Source: Mesostigma viride
Lineage: Eukaryota > Streptophyta > Mesostigmatophyceae > Mesostigmatales > Mesostigmataceae
DNA: 64,000 nucleotides
NCBI GenBank assembly: GCA_009746045.1
Contig: RPFO01000076.1
Coordinates: 4,457,775 to 4,521,774, forward strand
Reading direction: 5' to 3'
The notes beneath the pieces are model-generated. The model had not been told where the DNA came from and did no database searches. It was given only the letters and a program-made list of their open reading frames with translations. The position numbers and the translations under genes were made by a program. Shown one piece after another: positions 22,041 to 32,657 of the stretch (positions are counted from its first letter, which is position 1; each line of letters begins with the position of its first letter).

Positions 22041-22697
22041 ACCTGGATCAAGTTGAACTGCATCCGCAGCCGACGCTCGAGCATCGTGTGCGTCCGATGA
22101 ACATCAATCGTATGCGTCGGCTCATCTGCAGTCAGCTGAAAATGCTGACGAATGATCCAGCCGTTCACCGAGATGAACGCTGGAATGTCATCTTCCCCGA
22201 TGGGGAGAAGATACGGTAAGCGCCCGAACTCGACAGGCGGCGGAACATGCGCACCATATCGGTCAATGTCCAGGATGGCCATTTGGCAGCCCACCGAAAG
22301 GTTACCAGACGTCTCCGGCGTCTGGGAAGAAAGCTCTATCGAAGGCCGCGGCCTCACAGGCTAGGCACCTCCCCGTCCTCTTCCGAGGAATCGCTTCGTT
22401 CACGACCCCCATCACCTGCGATGGGGGTATCACGTGCCCGGGGGTCCTGCCCCCGGGTGCCATGGCGGACGAGCCGCCAGTGGCAAACGGGCGTCCGCTC
22501 GCCATCCCCCGGGCGCCGGTCCCCACCTGCGGGGTCCGACGCCTGGGGTGATCGGCGACCACCGTGCGGAAGGTGACGCTAGGCGTCACCCTCGGTGCAT
22601 CGTTGGCGGAGGGCGAGCCCTCCGGCGAGAGTCGGGGGGATGTGCGCCTGGCAGGCGCCTTCCCCTTGTTGTTGTCCTTGACGTTGTTGGAAGCCAT
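22030..22697 (-). pseudogene. E2 gag N-terminal region in two frames
   Basis: ATG at 22697 (MASNNVKDNNKGK) starts a basic, Pro-rich frame to 22302. The reading continues in another frame from ~22330 (ILDIDRYGAHVPPP, AFISVNGWIIRQHFQL, MLERRLRMQFNLIQVAVWM) and joins the main gag frame near 22035. The two shifts suggest decay or a sequencing slip. It lies ~50 bp after the primer-site candidate, as the first coding region of the element should. Confidence 0.6.
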
Positions 22698-22744
22698 GTT
22701 TTTTTTTTTTGTTTTTGGGAAATAAAAAAAAACTTTTCAGTCCA

Positions 22745-22760
22745 AGTTGGAACGCGTCTA
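22745..22760 (-). repeat. E2 right LTR, first 16 bp
   Basis: AGTTGGAACGCGTCTA, identical to the start of the left LTR. The rest of this LTR lies at 51977-52418 beyond E3; the last five bases GTCTA are the E3 target site. Confidence 0.9.
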
Positions 22761-23538
22761 TGTAACAAGCAAAAATGACTTTGTTGTTACATCCTTTGTT
22801 TTGTGAATGTTTGGCTTTTATTCGAGGACTTTTGGATCAGTATTGAGAAAGTTATGAGGTTTCTAAGACGACGGTACTTGGAGCTGATACTTTGTCAACC
22901 AACTGATAGGAACCCTCATTGGTCGTGGCCTGATCCACGTAGGGTTGTAGTTTGTTGGCTGATACTACTGATAGGAGCCCTCATTGGTCGTGGCCTGATC
23001 CACGTGGGGTTATAGTTTGTTGGTCGGTACTACCAAGTCTTAAATGTTCCTTTGGGACTTTGGTGCTTACTACAGATTCAGGATCTCATGTACAGATTCT
23101 GCCAGGCTGTTGGCGTTGTTGTTCTGTTTTGTGTGACTAGGATGGATACGAAGATCTTGTTTAGAATTCCATGGTTTTGATTGGTTCTCTTCAGGCTAAG
23201 GTTGGAGCAAGTTCGACAAGCACGTCGATATCAAGGACGTGGGGTCGCCATTGTTGCTACGTTGGTTTTGATTCACCATGGTATAATAAAGCTTGTCTTT
23301 GTTGTCCATTCATAAGAGCCCCTTGGCTATAGACGTCCTTCAGTTCCACAGAGGTCGTCTATACACGAGCTTGTCTTTGTGTCTACAAGGGGTTGTGATT
23401 CCCTAAATCACGTGCTGTGGAATTTCCATCTCAACGTTGCTCGGATACTTGAAGTTCTGCACTCAGGAAAGCAACCCAGGTAAAAGATCTTTCATATTGG
23501 ACTGTGGATGATGTTGATGATCATTTTTAGTCGTTACA
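22761..23538 (+). repeat. E3 left LTR, 778 bp
   Basis: Contains a ~63-bp tandem duplication (22895-23025; core CCCTCATTGGTCGTGGCCTG) that is also present in the right LTR. Confidence 0.92.
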
Positions 23539-26500
23539 TTGGTATCGGAGGATCTCTACTTTGGTGTTTCTCTTGAAGTCGTAACCTTCCGGGTAGTACA
23601 ACGTTGATCAGATGTCTGTCATCCGAGAAGATTCATAGAGTTGCGGAAAACTTACGGTGTTACAGACTGAGACACATCCTGATGTGACTGTCTTGCTCTG
23701 TAACACTAGAAGTCAGCCGTAACCGTTGTCTCTACTAGGCAGACGATCGCGACTTCATGTGGAAGTATGAGTAGTTCGAAGACACAATCACCTTTACCCC
23801 CTACTAATCAAGGTTTGGGACCGTCATCATCTCTGGAACCCATTGCTAGGGAAGGTGCTGAGACAACTACTCATACTCCACGGCGTCAACTTAATTTCAA
23901 TCGTACTTCTATGACTGAAGTGAGGCGGGTTACACAATCACCTTCATCCCTACGGAACCAGGTGTGGGCGACTTCTTCTCCTTCACCTCTCCCTAGAAAA
24001 GGGTGTTGCATAAGCCATTATTAACGCACCACTAAGTCACCGTCCCTTTCTTTAAATTCGTGCAATATTTCATTGACAAGCGTCCTTACTTACGGGCTTT
24101 CGGCTGGCTGGCCGCATCGTGCTGAAGTCCGACCACCGCCCTGTCTGTCGTGGCTGCTGACGCCGCAGTCTCTGCCTAGCTCCAAACATCTTTATATATT
24201 AGCATTACGCAAGTGTTGCTACGTTTCGAGCAGGGCCATGCGGAGTGTTGGGCCAGTAGCTCAGCAGGTCCGGCTCCAGAATCCTGCTAGGAGCTGTCTT
24301 TTTTCCCTGCAGGCTCTGTTTTCGGCCAGGCCGACATGGCGCTACGGGTTATGGCTGAGCCGACGCAATGTTGCTGCCGACGGCACCTATCACCCGGTTT
24401 CCGGGTTGCGGCTGCACGCACGACCACCACCGCGACCGCCTGACGACGTCGCCGTCTAAGGTTGTTTTTTTTTCCCGGTGCTGCTTTTCTTTGACGACAT
24501 TTTTACGGTGTGGCTCAGGTTACACCTCGTGTCTTTTGAGGGTGGCTCCGGATGAGCGGACAGTAGGGATTCATGGCTGCCTTTTTTACGCAAGGTTCCT
24601 TTTGCACTCACTTGACAATCTTTCAGGATCCTTTTCTTCGGTGCATGGGCAGCCTACCCTTGCTGTTTAAGGACTGTGGCACGTCCTTAATTCACGCGTC
24701 GCCAAACATTTGTTTCAGTTGTGGGGGAAACTCTTCCTTTTCTTGTTGAGCATCATGACAGTGGAGGCGTTCTAGGTTGAGCTTTGGTTCCTCCCACGTG
24801 TATGGTGGTTTGGTTTTGGTGGGGAGGAGAACAACGGCATTTGTGTTGTTCCCACTATCATCATGGTACTATGGGTAGGGCGAGCTCCCTAGGAGTTGTC
24901 CAGATTGGTGGCAGCTACGTCTGGTTACCCTGAGCAATTTTTTGCGGGGGAGTGGACATCCTGGATGTCTGCAATGTAATTTCCAGACGGCATCACACAT
25001 GCCAGGGCAGAACAACAGCATTTACGGGGTTTCCACTATCATACTTGGACAGCTGTGTCTAGTTACCCTGAGAAAATTTCTGCGGGGGAGTGGATATCCC
25101 AGGTCTGCCAAAAGGGTGCCAGATGCTATCATGGAGGCATATGGCATGGTAGATGCCACCACATCAGGGGACATCGGGATACCTGCAGTGGGTTGTCCCC
25201 TAGAGGGTATCACACGTGCACCCATGAGTTGCCAGGTGTCTCTTGCATGGGTTGCCCACTTGCTAGACGGTGTCCTTTGACACATGTTCCCAGAGGGGGT
25301 GGACCACTTGCTTGACAACGTCCCTTCACAAGTGGGGTGTGGGTCACTTGCCAGTTGGGGCCCTTACCTGCGCCAGACCATTGTGACCACGCATTTACTT
25401 CTCCCAGGACATGATGGTTACCACTGCTTGTTGGCAGATGGTCCCTGTTGGGCCTAGGAGGTGCACTAGGACAGCAAGTATGGACACCAGGGCTGCTGTC
25501 ATAGTTCTTATCTGTGAATATATCTGATATAGTTCTCAGATCAGAATTTTTGACACTGGTCAAGGCATTTTTAGGCCCATTTTTTCGACTTTTGGGCAAT
25601 TCTGCTGGCTGTTGGACCACCTCAGGCCCTTGTGCTCCTCCGGCTTAGGAGTTCTGGCTACCTGGCACTTGGTAGTAGCCCTGTTCGAGTCTGCTATCTT
25701 AATAGGTTGGCAGTCTGTGGCTTGCCTACTAGGCAGTTTTTCTGAGTGCCATAGTGAAGAGAGTGCTGGCTCCTTCCTGCAGCCTGATTGACGTTTAGTC
25801 CGGGCAGTTGACAGCATGTGGTCCTTCTTCCAAGCAGCTTCTGGAGCCAGGCTCATTGGTGTCCGTCCCAGGCCTCCATAAAGCAGCTTAGTCACTTCCC
25901 CATAGCGTGATCGGCGCAAGCAGCTAGTCTTGGTTGTCCAGTCAGGCAACAGCTGTGTTGGATACCCACATGTGGGGGTGGTCCAACGCTGATTGGGCGT
26001 GGTGGCAGTAGCCTATTGGGGGCTTGGGCCAGTGGGGGATTGGGAACATGTCTATGGCGGGCATGGTGCATGGAGGCTACGTTGGAGAGTACCCTGGTAG
26101 TGGACTAGTGCTGTTGGTGGCAACTGCAAGCACTCATGGTGACGAGTGCCAGCACTCCTGGTGGCGACTACCAGCACTCATGGTGGGGCCTGAGAGCACT
26201 CGTGGTGGCGACTGCAAGCACTGCATGGTGGCCGCTGGCGACTCTGGTGACTTGGGGACGCCCAAGTGACGAGTATCTGTAATGCTGGTGCCTGCTCCTG
26301 ACGCAGTGCTGGGTCCTGCCTGCTGGTGGACATCAAGCCAGCCTTGTGCAGATGAGTAACCTCCTACCCTTGCTTTGCCCTGCTATGGACTATCCTTGCT
26401 TGCATGGTGCCAGGATGGCTTGTTGTCTTGATAGTACACCATCCGCCCTTGAGCTGATTGCTTGCACAGCATGATGGTTGTATGAATGGGACTGCTTGCA

Positions 26501-27860
26501 CGGGGGGTCTGGCATCATGTTTGCATGGGTAGGATGTCCTTGTGGTTGGATGATGGGCGGGATCAACGGAGCTACAACTGTGGGGCCGGCTGGAATCTTT
26601 GGCATGACAGTGATGACAATGGTGCCCACTCCGTTGACTCTTAATTGAGGAGTTGGACTACTTGGTGCTGGGCGGGGCTCACATGAGCTTAGAGGTGTGG
26701 GTTAGTTGGGGGACCCATTCAGCCCTCTACCACCCTTACAACCTGCCTCATGTGCATCAGTATCCGTGGTACACTGACATTAATACCATTTGGCAGTCTA
26801 CGTGGTCCACGGACATGGATACTACTTTCCATGCTTTGACTAGGGGGACATGGTTCAGTTACTTGCTAGGGCCCTGCCAAGCTGAGGGTGTATCTGTTTG
26901 ATGACTGATGGCCTCATCCAGCATACCCTTACGCTGCCCTACTTGTGCAACCTTGTCTTGGGCTCCTTCGATCCTAATGCCCACATTACCTTGCATGGTA
27001 GTGCCACCTGGATGGTTGCGGGGAGTGATGTTGTTGCTGGGGCCCTGCCAAGCTTGGGCACATCAGTTGGCTGATTGGTGATTGCTTTCAGTCTGCTCTC
27101 AAGCTGCCTTGTATGCAACTCTGTCTTGGACACTTTGCTGTAGTTCCCACCCCATCTCTAGTCATGAGGTGCATAGGACGTCTTAATAGAGCGACCCTGC
27201 AGGCCACCAGTGGTTTAGTGGGCTGAGAGACTTGCCTCCCCCACCCTTCTCTGGTTGGCTGGGCCTCTGTCTTCATGCGTATCCCATGGCGTTTCTTCCT
27301 GCTAGGTCATGCTGTCAATCTTGGGAAGCTGATACCAGGATTATTACAGCTTATTCTACGCAGAGGGGTGGAATTATTAGGCATGCTGGTAGTCTCCAGT
27401 TTACCAGTTATGCTGAGGGGGATTTGTGTGGGAAGCAGGGCGTGCAGGGGATTGGGCTGCATCTAACCCTTGCATGGGGTAGCGTGTGCTACGATTTACA
27501 AGTTGGGGCATACCGTTCATAATGCTGGTGAGGCATTACTGATCTTCTGCTATCCCTCTCAAGGCTGTGGATGGTTTTCCCAGGCATCTTATGGAGAAAT
27601 AGTGTGCCTTGTGATTATCATAGGCCACTGGCTATGGGTTTGAGTGTACTAGCTACTAAGGAGATGTGGCTTTACCTCACTCTCACTCCTTTGGTGCGGC
27701 TGGAGGGGGGGAATTTGTTTTGGTGGGGAGGAGATCTGTGAGGATCATAGCGTGGATTCACCCTGGGATTTCAGTTCATCCTGTCGGGCTCACCTCATAG
27801 ATCCCTGACTATGTGGTATCCTGATTTCGCTGGCCATCGGTGGGCTATTTTGGCTGTGCT
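23539..27860 (+). pseudogene. E3 interior, degenerate
   Basis: After the primer site, 23767-24024 is an open Ser/Thr/Pro-rich frame (MSSSKTQSPLPPTN) that could be the gag N-terminus. Beyond it no frame has recognisable gag, protease or RT motifs on either strand, and stops are frequent. 26117-26232 holds short tandem repeats of a ~25-bp unit (GCACTCATGGTGGCGACT). 24463-24475 is a T run. Confidence 0.5.
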
Positions 27861-27989
27861 TTGTGGCACCACCCCAACCTGCTGACGGGTACCCACTGGT
27901 GACAACCCTGTCCACGGCCTCTCTTCATCATGGGTGTACTTCTGAGATACCCTTGCTCTTCCTGAGGCGACCCTGTTGGCGACGTCTTC

Positions 27990-28185
27990 CTGCTGGATTG
28001 CTCCTGCCTCTTGGTGACTGCACTTCCACCTGGGGCGCTGTTGACGTTTCCTCGTTCCAGTTTGCGTGGACTGACGGGTGTCAGCAGGCCTTGGACTTGC
28101 TGCAGCAGAAGCTCACGCCAGCCCCTGTGTTAGGATTGAGCATTCTTGGAATCCATCCAGCCTGCTATGACCTGTTGGTGATCTG
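27990..28185 (+). pseudogene. E3 RT/RNase H junction remnant
   Basis: The frame reads SSFQFAWTDGCQQALDLLQ then QKLTPAPVLGL. This is the gypsy 'F.W...cq.AF..LK..L..aPVL' block that links RT to RNase H. The frame continues a few residues (HPACYDLLVI) and stops. It is the only pol motif that I recognise in E3 and confirms a Ty3/gypsy origin. The integrase that should follow is not visible in the ~700 bp before the next ORF. Confidence 0.7.
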
Positions 28186-28913
28186 AGGGAGGTCCCCAGT
28201 TGGGATGGATTGGGGATTTATTATGGCTCGGTTACCTGCCACTCTGTTGTGGTGATACAGCATCTGTCCCTGACTACCTCTTCCCTTGAGAAGGGCTGGA
28301 ATCTTTGGGTGTGCTGTGGTGACTAGCTTTGATGAGCCTTGGACCCTGGCAGCCCAGTTAGTTATGGGGGTTGGCTGTATAGAGGGTTAGCCTAGCTACA
28401 TGACACTCTGCTTCCTGCCCTGATCAAGCAGTGAGAGTTGTCAGTATTTCGTGGCATGGATCCCTGTGGATGACCCGTTATCCCTGGGAATGTCAGGCTT
28501 GTCTTTCACCCGTGGACTCTAGCTGAGGGAGGGTGGTGTCCCAGAACATGGAGTGGCCTCGCCTTGTTTGGCTTAGGTGCCTTGATCCCGTTTACTCCTT
28601 CTTGGATTCATGTGGACTCATTGAATCCGACGGGGATCTGAGTTGAGTGGGATGGACTCTGGTGGGAGTTTGGTTGGACTAAGCTGAGATGACATCCAGA
28701 TTTTGGTGACCAGTTTCTGAGGATGGTTGAGGGGATCTAAGCTTGGATGGCACATGGAGAGTGACTTCTGTGTTGTACCCTCGACATATGGAGTGGTTCA
28801 CCTAGGGCTTGATTCCTGGTATGATTAAGACACGTGGTTCATGTCCTGCATGCACGTCTTCGTGTACCAGACCAATAGTATATACCTGGAGGTTTCTACC
28901 TTGGTGCTGCTGA

Positions 28914-29475
28914 GTGGCCTATGTGGATCATAGGAACTGCACGGGCCCCTGTGACCACTATGAGACTTTGGCCAAGGCGTTGGCTGCACCCAACAGAGAG
29001 GAGGGGGAGGTGAGCTCTGAAGGCTATGTGGAGGAGGTCCTATCTCAGCTGCACACAAGCCTGTATGAGAGTGGCTCCCCTTTTGTGGCTCATCTGCTGC
29101 ATAGGATGTATGCATTGTCACCAGGACCTGAGATTGACATGAGGCCTGCTGAGGGGCAGGACATGCTGGCAGCCTTACCTGAGGCCTTGAAGGAGGCATT
29201 TACTCAGTTGCAGCCAGTGAGTATGGGAGAGGCTTCCTACATGGAGCTGTTGGAGTTTTCAGTTCAGAAGGGTGACTTTGATTTGGTTCCTTATTCCTCC
29301 AGCTCTGCCAGAAGGTGTTTTCCTTTGGAGACTTCTAACCTCTTTTGCAATCCAGGGTTGCCCAAGTACACCATGGAGCTCAAGGTTCGTCTGACCCCAT
29401 TGAGGGTGTTGGTGCCTTTGATAGGTGCTAAGTGGTCAGTGGTCAAGACCTTTCTCCAGTTCTGGTGGGCGTACA
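28914..29475 (+). pseudogene. E3 downstream ORF, part 1 (split by E4)
   Basis: An open frame starting after a TGA at 28911; no clear ATG start, so a piece may be missing. It encodes a mostly helical protein: EEGEVSSEGYVEEVLSQL, FVAHLLHRMYALS, LPEALKEAFTQLQ, LLEFSVQKGDFDLVPY. No family recognised. The frame is cut at 29475 by E4 and resumes in phase at 49849. It lies between the RT/RNase H remnant and the 3' LTR, the place of an env or extra ORF, but shows no signal peptide or membrane anchor. Confidence 0.55.
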
Positions 29476-30047
29476 TGTTACGTCGCGTAACAATTCGTTG
29501 TAGTTACGGACGTAAATTAGGTCTTTTGCCTCGGTTGTCCCCAGGTTTACGTTTAGGCTCCTACCGGGACATTATTGTCCTCGTAACAGTACTGTGGTAC
29601 ATTGGGTGCCGTTGGGCGCCGCGCCGCGTACTTTACTAGTGGTCCTGATCCTGTGGTAGAATGTAGTGGACCAGCGTGCATCAGTAGATGTAGTGGACCA
29701 GCGTGCATCTGTAGGCGAGGGCCATGTCGGCCCGAGCGTGTTGGACCGTTGGTGACCATTTATGCGCGTTCTATCCCTTGTGTGTGCACTCGGCGTGTGT
29801 TAAATGAATTAACACATATAGGCTTGGGTCACGGCAGTTTAGTTGTGTTTCCTTCCTCTTTTCCTGGAGTAAACGGGTTTGATTAAATGGCCTATGGCAT
29901 ATTACAGTAGTACATATGTAAATGCATTGAGATCTGGTTCGTCTCGGTCGTCTTTCGCTAGGGGTGTAAATAGAAGCGGCCTCACTAGTTTAGGTAGTAT
30001 CAGGACCGGTAGAGGTAGAGGTGGCGGCCGAGGCTTGCGGCGTAACA
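29476..30047 (+). repeat. E4 left LTR, 572 bp
   Basis: Contains a short duplication TGTAGTGGACCAGCGTGCATC at ~29664-29708 in two copies. A diverged relative of its 3' half lies at 52419-52690. Confidence 0.93.
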
Positions 30048-30202
30048 ATGGACTCGGAGGTAGTTTAGATAGAGAGCGAGACGACGATCCTTTGCAACAT
30101 ACGTCATTGAATCAACCCTTCCGCGGCTGGGAAAATGAAGACGACACCTACTTGACAGGTAATGGGCGGGTCGCCTGCGAGCTGGGGGGTAGTGCTGCCT
30201 GA
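29894..30202 (+). CDS. RGG-rich ORF starting inside E4 LTR
   Basis: ATG at 29894, 102 codons. The N-terminal part is Ser/Arg-rich (SGSSRSSFARGVNRSG), followed by an RGG-like tract TGRGRGGGRGLRR encoded across the LTR end, then an acidic part. RGG tracts bind RNA. At 30162 the sequence ACAG/GTAATG matches a splice donor, and a pyrimidine tract ending TTAG lies at ~30268-30291. The equivalent frame in the right LTR has a stop because of the 3-bp indel. It may be a leader peptide or chance frame. Confidence 0.3.
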   Translation: MAYYSSTYVNALRSGSSRSSFARGVNRSGLTSLGSIRTGRGRGGGRGLRRNNGLGGSLDRERDDDPLQHTSLNQPFRGWENEDDTYLTGNGRVACELGGSAA

Positions 30203-30560
30203 TTCAGGACACGCCCTGCCTAGAAGATAGACCTGCTCGAAGCGGAAAATCCTTTTCTAGATAGTTCCTTTTCCTCGTCTTGTTTTCCTTAGAAAAGTGG
30301 TTCACTGTCGTAGATAGGTGATGTTTTCGGTTCGGTGTCAGTGAGACGATTAGCGTCTGGGTAGGTTCCACCTTTTCCTTCGTGCTGCTGTACATTAGAC
30401 GGCCGCACTCGCAGAAAGTCACTGGGTCGCTGACTTTAGGACTACGAGCGCTGGACCATTGCCGCCCTCGTCATTTCGGTGATCCAGATAACCCAGCTAA
30501 GTCGACTCCTACCCCTTCCACTCCTATCGTGACTACTCAAGAACAACAAGGTGCGTTACC
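30203..30560 (+). other. E4 leader
   Basis: Non-coding leader except for a frame open from ~30322 to the TGA at 30562-30564, which overlaps the next ORF's start codon as ATGA. The frame has no ATG that I trust. The overlap could allow reinitiation. Confidence 0.4.
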
Positions 30561-30953
30561 ATGAGCCAACGGCGATCTTTTACTGCTCCTTCCCATTCTT
30601 CTAGCGATAATAGTCTAGCTAAATATTACGTAGTGATTACGCCTCAATGGTCCTCCATTTTCCTTTCTTGGTCCGACGCTAGGAAGATCGTTCAGAATCG
30701 TGTATACAACGTAATTAGGTACAAGAAATTTATGTCCTTCGAAGAAGCTCAGCAGTTCCTTATAGATCATAGCCAAACAGATTTAGGCCTTCATGTACGC
30801 CCTATTCCTCATGGTCGTCCTCCTGTAGAAGCTCTAGTCTTTGCTACCCCTCCTTCTTCTCCCCCTAAACGGGCTGCATCTGCATCTGCTTCAGATACTC
30901 CTCTCACTTTGGAGTTTGGTTCCCTATCCATTACTGTTGTTAAAAAGGATTGA
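30561..30953 (+). CDS. ORF with RNase H1 N-terminal (Cauli_VI-like) domain
   Basis: 130 aa from ATG 30561. Residues ~21-70 match the RNase H1 hybrid-binding domain pattern: KYYVVITPQWSSIFLSW, then SDARKIVQNRVYNVIRYKKF and MSFEEAQQFL. The family has Y-x-V-..., a 'iy.sW.ec...v.gf.ga.yKkF.s..eA..fl' order. The usual Gly before 'iy' is replaced here (PQWSSIF). The rest is a Pro/Ser/Ala tail (PPSSPPKRAASASASD). The domain binds RNA/DNA hybrids or dsRNA in RNase H1 and forms part of caulimovirus protein P6. It lies 91 bp before gag. Function in the retroelement is unknown; help in reverse transcription or translation reinitiation is inference. Confidence 0.7.
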   Translation: MSQRRSFTAPSHSSSDNSLAKYYVVITPQWSSIFLSWSDARKIVQNRVYNVIRYKKFMSFEEAQQFLIDHSQTDLGLHVRPIPHGRPPVEALVFATPPSSPPKRAASASASDTPLTLEFGSLSITVVKKD

Positions 30954-31044
30954 TTTTAATTTTGTTCCTGCTGCATACCTTCAAGGTTTTTCCTTTTTCC
31001 TTTGTTGCTTTCTTCTAGATTCCTATTCCTTTACGTAATTAAAG

Positions 31045-32657
31045 ATGGATCCAGTGGGTGGAGATATGTCGCCTATACCTACCAATAATAATAATAATAC
31101 TACTACTGATAACACTAACAATGACAATACTCGTGGTAACCGACGGGACTCCTTGGAAACGGTACACCATCTCACCCCTCAAGGTATTCTGCGTACCTCA
31201 CCTCCTTCTCCTGTTGCTGGTGGTCGCCGTCGTCCCTCAATTACCCCACCTACCTATGAACAACGTATTTCCCAAGTCAGATTTAGTGATGAACCTTCTT
31301 TTGTTGTGAACCAGGCCCCTGCCCCTTCTGCAACCTTGGCTCACCCCTCCAGCAGGTCCTCACACACTAACAATGCTTCTAGGCCTCCTTCCCACCCTGT
31401 GTCTTCAATGCCTGCTATTAACACGGGTCGTACCTCGGCCCCTGTCGGCCCTTCTGGGCGCCCTAGTGCAGTTCCCTTTTACCCACCTGCTTCCTGGTCC
31501 TACCCTGAGACGGCCTATGAGGCTACCCAGGTCCCTACCCGTGTGGCTGATTTAGAAGTTAATAATGATTTCAGTACCATGCCCCTAGATGATAGGAATT
31601 ATGATCATTTTGCCTATTCCTCTCTTCGTGAGCAATATACTGTTCCCTTCTCCTATGGGCACCATCCTGAAACGGTGGCTCCCTCTAGACCCCTACCCAA
31701 GACTTTTCCTATCCCTTCCTTCTATCCCGCTTATGTAGCAGTGGAAGATAGTGGCCCCATGGGAAAAACTGATTCTTCTAATCCCCCTAAGCCTCCTGCT
31801 CTTCCCCTCTTTGCCAACCTTCCTAAGCTGGATGTCAAGTCTTCCCCTCAACAGTTTTTCACTTTCATTATGTTGCTCACCCAGAACACAGAGTCCTGGC
31901 AGAACCACAATAGGTGGCGCCTCTCTGATGCTGTACTAGTCCCTCATTATCTTACTACCTGCATAACTCCTGAACTTGCTAACCTCATCCAGTGTGAGTC
32001 TCTTGCCTCTCATGCCTACCCAAACTCGGTAGCAGAATTGTTCAAGCGTTTAGAGAACCATTTAGTCCCTCCCGATGCAGATTGGCAGGATAGATTATCC
32101 TTTGGCACCTTGCAGCAGGGTACCAAGTCCTTCAAAGAATATATGAAAGAGTTTGATGCCCAGATGGTACGAATTAGGGATTTGTCGGGCGCAGAAGTAC
32201 GTGCCCGCTTCCTTCAGGGCCTCAGTAGACCCTTATTGCGTGAAGTCAAGCGCCAGTTCTCTGCCTACCGTTTTACTGACCTGCCCCTCAAGCATGTGCG
32301 CCAGCATCTTTTACGAGTAGCAGATTTCTTCTCCACGCCTTCTCTTCCTACCCGTTCCCGTATTAATAATATTAGCCTTACCCCCGAGGAGGAGAACTCC
32401 TATGTAGAAGAATTAGATATCTGTGTGACTGACCTTTCAGCTCTGGATGTCTCTCATATCACCTGCTATCATTGTAAGGAAGTAGGTCATCTTAAACGTG
32501 AGTGCCCCAAGTTCCTTTCGGTGCTCCCCCTCATCCCGACGCTCGCCCTCCTCGTACCCCTCAGCGTGCTCCTATTCGTCCCACTTCAGGACGCATTCCT
32601 TCAGCTACCCCTAGTAGGCTGAATGCTGTGCCGACAGGATCCCCAGGGTTCCCCTAT
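31045..32657 (+). CDS. E4 gag, main part
   Basis: ATG at 31045 after ATTAAAG. N-terminal Asn/Thr-rich and Pro-rich tract (~1-200), then the Ty3 gag core: WRLSDAVLVPHYLTTCI, YPNSVAELFKRLENHLVP, WQDRLSFGTLQQGTKSFKEY, and FLQGLSRPLLREVK. A CCHC knuckle CYHCKEVGHLKRECP follows at ~32462-32506. The frame then slips at the CCCC run near 32507: in the frame of 32502-32657 the Pro/Arg-rich tail makes sense, and it runs to the E6 insertion after Pro-Tyr. Gag resumes at 34432. Confidence 0.88.

Noticed and set aside
12856-22760. 14-15-bp repeat TTGGAACGCGTCTA at 12859 and 22748 as a long target duplication
   Set aside because: It is the start of the two E2 LTRs; only GTCTA is a duplication, made by E3.
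24246-24300. tRNA-like start GGCCAGTAGCTCAGCAGG
   Set aside because: D-arm-like only; no T arm or anticodon stem follows in place.
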